Positions 57,980 through 64,000 of a stretch of 64,000 bases of DNA are shown here, one piece after another. The stretch spans positions 20,724 to 84,723 of the forward strand of contig CAYNSH010000003.1 in the NCBI GenBank assembly GCA_964399775.1. The letters are read 5' to 3'. The notes below the pieces were generated by a model, which was not told the origin of the DNA, made no database searches, and worked only from the letters and a program-made list of their open reading frames with translations. Position numbers and translations under genes: made by a program. Positions within the stretch are counted from its first letter, which is position 1; every line of letters starts with the position of its first letter. Source of the DNA: Lenti-01 sp964399775 (lineage in GTDB: Bacteria; Verrucomicrobiota; Kiritimatiellia; CAIQIC01; Lenti-01).

Positions 57980-59476
57980 CTAGAAGTAGAGGTCGCGTTC
58001 GCCGGCGACGATGCGCTGGTATTGGGCGTGGAAGGTGGGCCAGATGGCGGGCTGGCGTTCCTGGATCTCGGCGAGTTCGCGCCGGAGGAGAGTTTCGCCA
58101 ACGGCCTGGGTTTCGGGCGTGGCGAAGTCGTCGAGCCATTCCTTGAAGGTCAGGACAGCATTGAGCTTGCAGAACTTGCCTTCGGCGCCGCTGCGCAGGA
58201 GGTCCATGATGCAATGCCCGGTGCGTCCGCAGCGGTAGCCGGCGGTGCAGAAGCTGGTGATGCAGCCCATGGCGGCCCACTCGCGGATGACCTCGTCGAG
58301 TCCGCGCGGATCGCCCAGGAGGAATTGCTGGCGTTCGCCACGCTGGTGTTCTTGTCCTTCGGCATAGGCGCCGACGCCGATGTTGGAGGCGGCATCCATC
58401 TGAGTGACGCCCAGCGGGAGGAGGCGGCGGCGTATCTCGGGGGTTTCGCGGGCGGTGATGATGAGGCCGGAGTAGGGGATGGCCAGGCGCGCGAGCACGA
58501 CGATGCGTTGGAAGTCGTCGTCGGAGACGCGCCATTGGGGATTTTTGACGAAGGGGGTGTTGACGGCGGGTTCGAGGCGGGGAAACGACAGGGTATGGGG
58601 GCCGATGCCGCAGAAGCGTTCCATTTCGAGGGCGTGGGCCTGCTGGCCGAGCAGCTCGAAGCGCCAGTCGGAGAGTCCGTAGAGCACGCCGATTCCGTTG
58701 TCGTCGATGCCGGCATCCTGGGCGCGGTGCATGGCGGTGAGCCGCCACTGGAAGTGGCCCTTGAGGGTGCCCGGGGGGTGCAGTTGGGCGTAGAGGTGGC
58801 GGTTGTAGGTTTCCTGGAAGACCTGGTAGGTGCCGAGTCCGCATTGCTTGAGCTGCCGGAGTTCCCCGACATGCATTGGGGCGGCGTTGACGTTGACGCG
58901 GCGGATTTGGCCCTTGCCGCGCCGGGCGGGGACGCTGACGGAGTAGATGGCGCGGATGCTTTCGGAGATGTAGTCGACGCCGGATTCGGGGTGTTCGCCA
59001 TAGGCGACGACGAGGCGTTTATGGCCGAGTTTTCCGGCGAGGGCGGCGACCTCGGCGCGAACGGCATCCATGTCGAGGATTCGCCGGTCCACGGCGGAAT
59101 TGCTTCGGCGCAGGCCGCAGTAGACGCAGTCGTTGACGCAGCGGCTGGCGAGGTAGAGGGGGGCGAAGGTGACGATGCGGTTGTCGTAGACCTTGTGTTT
59201 GATGGCGCCGGCCGCGGCGCGCATCTCGTCCCACAGGTGCGGATCGCGCACGCGCATCAGGACGGAGAGTTCGGCGAGGGAGAGGGTTTCGATGGCCATG
59301 GCCTTGGCGATGATGTCGCGCGCGCGGGCAGCATCCGGCTCGGCGGTCTCGCGGAGCAGGCGCTCGATTTCGGCGTCGTCGATAAAATCCGATCCATCCG
59401 GGCGCAGGTAGCGGTCGATTTCTTCGGGACGGATGCGTTGGTGGATCCAATTCTCTGTGGCAGGTACCATCATCAA
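57980..59476 (-). CDS. hydG: HydG-like radical SAM enzyme
   Basis: 498 residues, closest in pattern to HydG, the tyrosine lyase that makes CO and CN ligands for [FeFe]-hydrogenase, and to ThiH. The radical SAM cluster motif is ASRCVNDCVYCGLRRSN (C113, C117, C120). GTYQVFQETYNRHLYAQLHP, YGLSDWRFELLGQQAHALEM and PRLEPAVNTPFV match HydG. In the C-terminal auxiliary-cluster region HydG has C-x2-C-x22-C; here C410 and C436 are kept but the second cysteine is Gly413, and a Cys occurs at 416 instead (FCTAGYRCGRTGHC). No hydE, hydF or hydrogenase gene is in the window. Maturase function is therefore plausible but unproven. Confidence 0.82.
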   Translation of the reverse strand: MMMVPATENWIHQRIRPEEIDRYLRPDGSDFIDDAEIERLLRETAEPDAARARDIIAKAMAIETLSLAELSVLMRVRDPHLWDEMRAAAGAIKHKVYDNRIVTFAPLYLASRCVNDCVYCGLRRSNSAVDRRILDMDAVRAEVAALAGKLGHKRLVVAYGEHPESGVDYISESIRAIYSVSVPARRGKGQIRRVNVNAAPMHVGELRQLKQCGLGTYQVFQETYNRHLYAQLHPPGTLKGHFQWRLTAMHRAQDAGIDDNGIGVLYGLSDWRFELLGQQAHALEMERFCGIGPHTLSFPRLEPAVNTPFVKNPQWRVSDDDFQRIVVLARLAIPYSGLIITARETPEIRRRLLPLGVTQMDAASNIGVGAYAEGQEHQRGERQQFLLGDPRGLDEVIREWAAMGCITSFCTAGYRCGRTGHCIMDLLRSGAEGKFCKLNAVLTFKEWLDDFATPETQAVGETLLRRELAEIQERQPAIWPTFHAQYQRIVAGERDLYF

Positions 59477-59589
59477 ACTCCATTGTTCCGGAGCGAGGCG
59501 GCGGGGCGCACCGGACCGGATTGCGGGGGACTATACCACATCGAGGGGGAGGGCGGAGAAGATTTGGGGGAGGGGGGCTGGGGCAGGAC

Positions 59590-59630
59590 GGACCTGATTC
59601 ACCCACGGGGTGAACCCGTGGGGGTCTGGA
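59590..59630. repeat. GATTCACCCACGG hairpin repeat, upstream of hydG
   Basis: GGACCTGATTCACCCACGGG, then TGAACCCGTGGGGGTCTGGA. The hairpin CCACGGG-TGAA-CCCGTGG is perfect. It lies in the 204-bp gap between the HydG-like gene and the pseudouridine synthase gene, next to a second copy at 59672. Confidence 0.85.
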
Positions 59631-59671
59631 GCCGAGGGCATGGCCGTGGGGGGGGCTGGGATCGAAGAGGC

Positions 59672-59715
59672 AGACCTGATTCACCCAAGGGATAAACCCG
59701 TGGGAGACTGGGGCC
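59672..59715. repeat. GATTCACCC hairpin repeat supplying the rlu stop codon
   Basis: AGACCTGATTCACCCAAGGG, then ATAAACCCGTGGGAGACTGG. The TCA at 59681-59683 is the stop codon (TGA on the minus strand) of the pseudouridine synthase gene, and the arm encodes its last residues PTGLSLG. Confidence 0.85.
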
Positions 59716-60682
59716 AGTCGGGGGGCAGGGGGCAGGTGATGTCGAGGAAATTGCCGGTGGCGGGGTGGAGCAGGCGGATGCGGGAGGCGTGGAGCCAGTG
59801 GCGGGGCAGGGCGGAGAGGGGGAGGTTGCGTGCTGGTGAGCGGACGTGATTCATCCATGGCGCAGGATTATGGGGGGCCGAAGAATGATCAGGGGAGTAG
59901 AGCGTGTCGCCGACGATGGGATGGCCGGCGGCGGCGAGATGGCAGCGGATTTGGTGGGTGACGCCGGTGAAGATGGTGACGTCCAGGAGGGAAAAAACGG
60001 GGCCGGTCTGGATGGGAGTCCAGGCGGTGACGGCGGGGAATCCGCTTCCGGTTCCGTCGGGGCCGTCGGGTTTGGCGAGGGTCATTTTGCAGGGCGAGCG
60101 GGTTTTATGGGTGAGGGGAGCGTCGAGGCGCCCGGGGGTATCGACGGATCCATGGACGAGGGCGGTATAGTGTTTTTCGACGGCGAGGCGACGGAACTGG
60201 GACCGCAGGGCGGCGTGGGCGGCGGGGGTTTTGGCGGCAAGGACGAGCCCGGAGGTCTGGGTGTCGATGCGGTGGACCAGGGCGGGGAAGAGGCGGTTGT
60301 CGCCGATGTCGGCGAGGGCGGGATGGCGGGCGATGAGGGCGTTGGCGAGGGTGTTGGTCTCTGAAAAGCGGTGAGGATGAACGGGCAGCCCGGCGGGTTT
60401 GTCTAGGGCGAGGAGGGAGGAGTCTTCGTAGAGGATGGCAAGGGGGAGGTCGGGGTTGGGGAGGAGGCGGAGGTCGACGGGTTCGGGGATGTTGCGGCAG
60501 TCGAGTACATCGCCGCCGGCGAGTTTGGCGCCTTTGCGGGCGGGGCGGTGGTTGAGGAGGATGTGGCCGGAGGCGATGAGGTCGTCAACGGTGGAGCGGT
60601 CGAGCCAGGGGTAGAGAGTGAGGAGGTAGCGGTCGAGGCGGGTGCCGGCGGCGGAGGGGGTGTGCTGTTCGCGGAGGATCAT
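59681..60682 (-). CDS. RluA/RluD-family pseudouridine synthase
   Basis: 333 residues. An N-terminal S4 RNA-binding domain (TRLDRYLLTLYPWLDRSTVD, then ASGHILLNHRPARKGAKLAG) is followed by the pseudouridine synthase core: ILYEDSSLLALDKPAGLPVH, catalytic Asp in LVHRIDTQTSGLVLAAKTPA, EKHYTALVHGSV, and HQIRCHLAAAGHPIVGDTLY. It isomerises uridine in rRNA or tRNA. A dispersed-repeat copy is read through in frame near the C terminus (APHNPAPWMNHVR, 59842-59883), and another copy provides the end and stop. An alternative ATG at 60781 would extend the protein through the palindrome at 60747-60765. Confidence 0.9.
   Translation of the reverse strand: MILREQHTPSAAGTRLDRYLLTLYPWLDRSTVDDLIASGHILLNHRPARKGAKLAGGDVLDCRNIPEPVDLRLLPNPDLPLAILYEDSSLLALDKPAGLPVHPHRFSETNTLANALIARHPALADIGDNRLFPALVHRIDTQTSGLVLAAKTPAAHAALRSQFRRLAVEKHYTALVHGSVDTPGRLDAPLTHKTRSPCKMTLAKPDGPDGTGSGFPAVTAWTPIQTGPVFSLLDVTIFTGVTHQIRCHLAAAGHPIVGDTLYSPDHSSAPHNPAPWMNHVRSPARNLPLSALPRHWLHASRIRLLHPATGNFLDITCPLPPDWPQSPTGLSLG
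59842..59883. repeat. Hairpin repeat copy inside rlu coding sequence
   Basis: CGGACGTGATTCATCCATGG, then CGCAGGATTATGGGGGGCCG: a diverged GATTCACCCACGG repeat lying in frame inside the pseudouridine synthase gene, where it encodes APHNPAPWMNHVR. The flanking residues on both sides still match the enzyme family. Confidence 0.7.
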
Positions 60683-60746
60683 GATGGGGAGGTGGCGGGG
60701 TATGCGTGGTGGGAGGGATGGGGGGCGGAGAGTAGCCAAGAGCACT

Positions 60747-60765
60747 TTTTCCACGGCGTGGAAAA
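60747..60765. repeat. Single TTTTCCA-TGGAAAA palindrome
   Basis: TTTTCCACGGCGTGGAAAA, identical to the second palindrome of the 53.1-kb array. It lies 65-83 bp upstream of the chosen pseudouridine synthase start and 32 bp from the tcdA stop. Confidence 0.9.
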
Positions 60766-60796
60766 CGTCGGGTTTGCCCATCCTTCCAACATTCCC

Positions 60797-61540
60797 TTAT
60801 TCCATTTCTTCCAGAAGGATCCGGAGGGTTTCGCGGGCGGCGAGAAGGCCGGCGGTGGCGGTGGCGGCATGCAGGGAGCCCATGGGGGCACGTCGGCGGC
60901 CGCGGTCGAGATAGTCGGGGGAGGGGGCGTCGGGGAACGGGTGTTCGACGGGCGGCTCGGCGGAGAAGATGCAGCGGATGCCGTCGACACCGCCGCGGCG
61001 GGCGAGGCGTTTGCGGAGGTGGCGGCCGAGGGGGCAGGTATGGGAGTCGGACAGGTCGGCCACGGCGAATTGGAGGGGGGCGGTTTTTCGCGCGGCGCCG
61101 AGACAGGTGAGGATGTGGGGAATGCCGGCGGCGCGGGCGGCGAGGAGGAGTTCGGTTTTGGGCAGGAGGGAGTCGATGGCGTCGATGAGGACATCGGCGG
61201 GGTGGTCGGCGAAGAGCGGCGGCGCGGTGTCGGCATCGAGGAAGAGCGAGATCGGGGTGATGGTGGCCCCGGGGTGGATGTCGCGCAGGAAGCGAGCCGT
61301 GGTATTGACCTTGGGCTGGCCGAGGGTGGAATGAAAGGCGAAGGGGTGGCGGTTGATGTTGGAGGGGCGGACTTCGTCGAAGTCGATCAGGATGAGATGT
61401 CCGATGGCGGAGCGGGCGAGAGATTCGGCGGCGGTGGCGCCGACGGCGCCCATTCCGGCGATGATGACGCGGGCGCGGGCGAGGCGGGCAAGGGCCTCGG
61501 GTCCGAGGAGGAGTTCGAGGCGCGAGAACGGGGTGGTCAT
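60797..61540 (-). CDS. tcdA: tRNA threonylcarbamoyladenosine dehydratase (TcdA/CsdL-like)
   Basis: 247 residues of the E1/ThiF/MoeB fold. TcdA cyclises the t6A modification at tRNA position 37 using ATP. The N terminus FSRLELLLGPEALARLARAR leads into the ATP loop VIIAGMGAVGATAAESLARS, then GHLILIDFDEVRPSNINRHP and GQPKVNTTARFLRDIHP. DVLIDAIDSLLPKTELLLAA carries the conserved Asp-Ala-Ile-Asp. Other ThiF-type enzymes are possible, but the NxNRH pattern and length fit TcdA best. The ATG at 61540 is favoured over 61648 because the family starts just before FSRLELLLG. The downstream pseudouridine synthase also modifies RNA. Confidence 0.85.
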   Translation of the reverse strand: MTTPFSRLELLLGPEALARLARARVIIAGMGAVGATAAESLARSAIGHLILIDFDEVRPSNINRHPFAFHSTLGQPKVNTTARFLRDIHPGATITPISLFLDADTAPPLFADHPADVLIDAIDSLLPKTELLLAARAAGIPHILTCLGAARKTAPLQFAVADLSDSHTCPLGRHLRKRLARRGGVDGIRCIFSAEPPVEHPFPDAPSPDYLDRGRRRAPMGSLHAATATAGLLAARETLRILLEEME

Positions 61541-61742
61541 GCCCGAAACGATACCGAATGGGGCGGCGGGAAGGGAAGGGGATAGTCCGGAGGGGGGCAG
61601 GGCGGATCTCGCGGCATGCCCCTGAAACTGGACTGACGAAATACCCAAATCCGGGAGAGGGTGGCGGGCTGGAATTCCAACTGGATTTCCGGTGAAGAAG
61701 GAGGAAAATGCGGTACGTTTGCTTTCAGAAAGTGTGATTGGA

Positions 61743-63449
61743 ATGTTGAGCGTATTGTTTCTCGGGTGCTGCGCGTTGTTCTTTGCCGTCTACAAGGTGT
61801 ATGGCGGCTGGATGGAGCGCGAGCTGGATGCGATGGATCAGCGGCGGACGCCGGCGCATACGTTGCGCGATGGCGTGGATTATGAGCCCTCGCCGGACAC
61901 GATCGTGTTCGGGCACCATTTCAGTTCGATCGCGGGGGTGGGGCCGATTGTGGGGCCGATTGCGGCGGCGATGGTTTTCGGATGGGGGCCGGCCCTGCTG
62001 TGGATTGTGCTGGGCGTGATTTTCGTGGGAGGGGTTCAGGACTACACCTCGATGATGGCCAGCCTGCGGAACAAGGGGCAGAGCTTGGCGCAGATCGGGC
62101 GGCGGACGATGGGCCCGCTGAGCTACCGGCTATTCCTGCTGTTTATCCTGCTGGTGCTGTTGTATGTGATCATTGTGTTCCTGGACATGGCGGCGGCGAC
62201 GTTTGCGCCGGTGACGACCGGGTGGGGGGAGGAAGATTCGGCGACTGGGCGGGTCGGGGGCGTGGTGGCGACGGCTTCGGTGTTTTACATCCTGCTGGCG
62301 GTGCTGTTCGGCCGCGCGCTGAACCGGTGGAGGGTTTCGCTGGGGAGGGCGACACTGGTGGCGCTGCCGCTGGTGTTCGGGGGGCTTTGGCTGGGGCATC
62401 TGTTCCCGCTGCTGCCATCGGTGATTCCGTCGGTGCTGGGCGCGGACAAGTATTTCTGGTCGCTGATCCTGCTGGGCTACAGTCTGGCGGCGTCGGTCCT
62501 GCCGGTGAACGCCCTCTTGCAGCCGCGGGATTATCTATCGTCGTTTCTGCTGTATGCCTGCCTGATCGGCGGGACGGTGGGCCTGCTGATCGGCTCCTTC
62601 ACGGGCGGGGCGGAGATTGCCTGGCCGGTCTGGAAGGCGTGGAGTTCGCCGTCGGAGGGGTGGATCTATCCGGCGCTGTGCGTGATGATCGCATGCGGGG
62701 CGGTGAGTGGCTTCCATGCCGTGATGGCCAGCGGCACCACGGCGAAGCAACTGAACCGGGAGAGTTCAGCGAAGCGGGTGGGGCTGGGGGCGATGTTGGT
62801 GGAGGCGGCGCTGGCGGTATTGGCGCTGGGGACGCTGATGGTGGTGAAGGGCGAACCGCATGCGACGCCGACGCTGGTCTTCGCGGCGGGCCTGGAGCAG
62901 TTTTTCCGACCCCTGGGGATCGGCGAGGGTTGGGTGATGGCATTCGCGATGTTGGCGGTAAGCACGTTTGTGCTGACGACGCTGGATACCTGTACGCGGC
63001 TGGGGCGGCTGCTGCTGCAGGAAATGACCGGGCTGGGCGCGGAAACCGCCGGCCGGCGCCTGGTCAGTACGTTGATCGTGCTGGCGCTGCCGGCGCTGGT
63101 GGTGTTCCGGGAGATTCCCGGGGCAGGCGGAGTGCTGATGCCGGCGTGGCGAGCGATCTGGCCGGCGTTTGGCGCCACCAATCAGCTCTTGGGCGCACTG
63201 GCGCTGCTGATGGTCTATGGCTGGCTGCGCGGCCAGGGCAAACGGGGGCTGTTTGTGTTGCTGCCGATGCTGTTCATGTTTGCGACGACGCTGCTGGCGC
63301 TGGCCTTGATCATCCATCGCCATCTGCTGCGGGGCGGGAGCGCACTGGTCGGGGGGCTCAGCCTGATCCTGTTTGTGCTGGCGTCGGTGGTGCTGGCGGA
63401 TGTGGCCCTTCGCTCGCTGGCGGGAGGCCGCCGGAAGGCCGGGGGATAA
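61743..63449 (+). CDS. cstA: CstA family peptide/pyruvate transporter
   Basis: 568 residues from the ATG at 61743, with 14-16 hydrophobic segments. CstA landmarks: VYGGWMERELDAMDQRRTPA, the HTLRDGVDYEPS segment, VFGHHFSSIAGVGPIVGPIA, GVQDYTSMMASLRNKGQSLA, SGTTAKQLNRES, STFVLTTLDTCTRLGRLLLQ and WPAFGATNQLLGALALL. CstA proteins import peptides or pyruvate during carbon limitation. A GTG at 61692 would add 17 polar residues; family members begin close to the first helix, so the shorter form is preferred. An AAGGAGG at 61698 precedes an out-of-frame ATG and is probably incidental. Confidence 0.92.
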   Translation: MLSVLFLGCCALFFAVYKVYGGWMERELDAMDQRRTPAHTLRDGVDYEPSPDTIVFGHHFSSIAGVGPIVGPIAAAMVFGWGPALLWIVLGVIFVGGVQDYTSMMASLRNKGQSLAQIGRRTMGPLSYRLFLLFILLVLLYVIIVFLDMAAATFAPVTTGWGEEDSATGRVGGVVATASVFYILLAVLFGRALNRWRVSLGRATLVALPLVFGGLWLGHLFPLLPSVIPSVLGADKYFWSLILLGYSLAASVLPVNALLQPRDYLSSFLLYACLIGGTVGLLIGSFTGGAEIAWPVWKAWSSPSEGWIYPALCVMIACGAVSGFHAVMASGTTAKQLNRESSAKRVGLGAMLVEAALAVLALGTLMVVKGEPHATPTLVFAAGLEQFFRPLGIGEGWVMAFAMLAVSTFVLTTLDTCTRLGRLLLQEMTGLGAETAGRRLVSTLIVLALPALVVFREIPGAGGVLMPAWRAIWPAFGATNQLLGALALLMVYGWLRGQGKRGLFVLLPMLFMFATTLLALALIIHRHLLRGGSALVGGLSLILFVLASVVLADVALRSLAGGRRKAGG

Positions 63450-63492
63450 CGGTCTCGAGAGGGGGATGCGTGCGCCACGCGGGGGGGGGCGT

Positions 63493-63858
63493 TCAGGAAC
63501 CGAACTGGCCGGTGCGCAGCAGGACAAGGGTGCAGGCCTGGACGGTCACGATGCCGGCGGCGGCGAGGCGGGATTCCAGTGCAGGGTTTTCGGTGCCGGG
63601 GTTGAAGATGACCCGGGAGGGCTGGGCGGCGAGGATGGCATCGGCCATGCCGGTGGAATGGGCGGGCGAAACATACAGGGTAACGGTGTGCACGGGATCG
63701 GGGATGTCGGCGAGGGTTTTGAAGACCGGGTGCCCGTCGATGTCCGCCAGGGCGGGATGGACGGGGAAGACGGCGTGGCCGTGCTCCTCCAGAAGATGCA
63801 GGGCCTGGTTGGAATAGCGCTCGGGCTTGTTGCTGGCTCCGAGGATGGCGACGTTCAT
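63493..63858 (-). CDS. CoA-binding domain protein (YccU-like)
   Basis: 121 residues, a stand-alone CoA-binding (Rossmann) domain. NVAILGASNKPERYSNQALH is the nucleotide loop, followed by HAVFPVHPALADIDGHPVFK, TVTLYVSPAHSTGMADAILA and VIFNPGTENPALESRLAAAG. The function is unknown in most bacteria; a role in CoA or acyl-CoA sensing is guessed from the fold. AAGGAG stands 8 bp before the ATG. A TATAGG box about 45 bp upstream may be part of its promoter. The last 142 bp of the window (63859-64000) hold no gene I can support. Confidence 0.9.
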   Translation of the reverse strand: MNVAILGASNKPERYSNQALHLLEEHGHAVFPVHPALADIDGHPVFKTLADIPDPVHTVTLYVSPAHSTGMADAILAAQPSRVIFNPGTENPALESRLAAAGIVTVQACTLVLLRTGQFGS

Positions 63859-64000
63859 GAGGACACTCCTTTCGATGAAGTGGGGGAAATCCTATACCCG
63901 GTGCGGGGTGTGAGCAAGGCAACAGCGCGACCCAAGGGGACACAAGGCAGGGCTGTGTCTTTAATGCCGACAATCAGAAGAGAGAGAGGGGATTAGGAGG

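Overview
The window is GC-rich bacterial DNA (about 60-65% G+C by eye), densely coded on both strands, and contains one 100-N scaffold gap (33012-33111), so it looks like a draft or metagenome-assembled contig. Gene content is that of a free-living heterotroph with a Gram-negative envelope: an outer-membrane-type beta-barrel, split PntAB transhydrogenase, dTDP-rhamnose genes, CstA, a HydG-like radical SAM enzyme and the carboxyspermidine route to spermidine. I infer a member of the PVC group (Kiritimatiellota, Lentisphaerota or Verrucomicrobiota-like) with low to moderate confidence; no rRNA or other decisive marker is present.

Layout. 1-5.8 kb: ComF tail, accD, folC, a double-winged-helix regulator with its palindromic operators, then a plus-strand run yjbQ - nudix - btpA - beta-barrel. 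5.8-17.4 kb: catalase, YbaN, a DUF438/hemerythrin/PAS protein, a secreted DUF1566 protein, a methyltransferase-like membrane protein, a GGQ release-factor-like protein, threonine synthase, era, an RNA-processing metallo-beta-lactamase protein, and a GDYXXLXY/DUF2157 membrane pair. 17.5-24.4 kb: two REP-like palindromes around a small secreted protein, RNase D, a secreted protein, and the operon pntAA-pntAB-pntB-chalcone isomerase-like. 24.5-33.2 kb is an accessory island: an AbiE-type toxin-antitoxin locus with a truncated toxin, a nucleotidyltransferase with a small partner, a 1717-residue exonuclease-RecQ-UvrD fusion, and a DUF4143 ATPase flanked by a 222-bp duplication that carries the 3' end of rfbB. 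33.2-49.7 kb: rfbB, rfbD, metF, a TMTC-like membrane protein, a miniature ModA-like protein, radC, enolase, a GGDEF-REC-HD-GYP protein, an HPr-like protein, a five-PAS sensor kinase with its LuxR-type regulator, a 2-hydroxyacid dehydrogenase and a membrane-anchored acidic protein.

49.9-56.9 kb holds a complete arginine-to-spermidine pathway: speA, carboxyspermidine dehydrogenase, carboxyspermidine decarboxylase and speB. A REP-associated (RAYT, Y1) transposase sits exactly between the decarboxylase stop codon and the speB start codon. The rest has a Gph-like HAD phosphatase, tRNA-Pro(GGG), the HydG-like enzyme, an RluA-type pseudouridine synthase partly built from a dispersed repeat, TcdA, CstA and a CoA-binding protein.

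Repeats are the most distinctive feature. There are (i) arrays of a 19-bp palindrome TTTTCCAnnnnnTGGAAAA with centres about 22, 31 or 42 bp apart, i.e. near-integral helical turns; (ii) eight copies of a GACCTGATTCACCCACGG hairpin repeat, two of which contribute coding sequence to the pseudouridine synthase; (iii) clusters of short GC-rich hairpins; and (iv) RAYT-linked palindromes GGGGTCAGCCAATTAATyCTAGAAT. Several genes appear to have promoters so close to the start codon that their mRNAs would be leaderless or nearly so.
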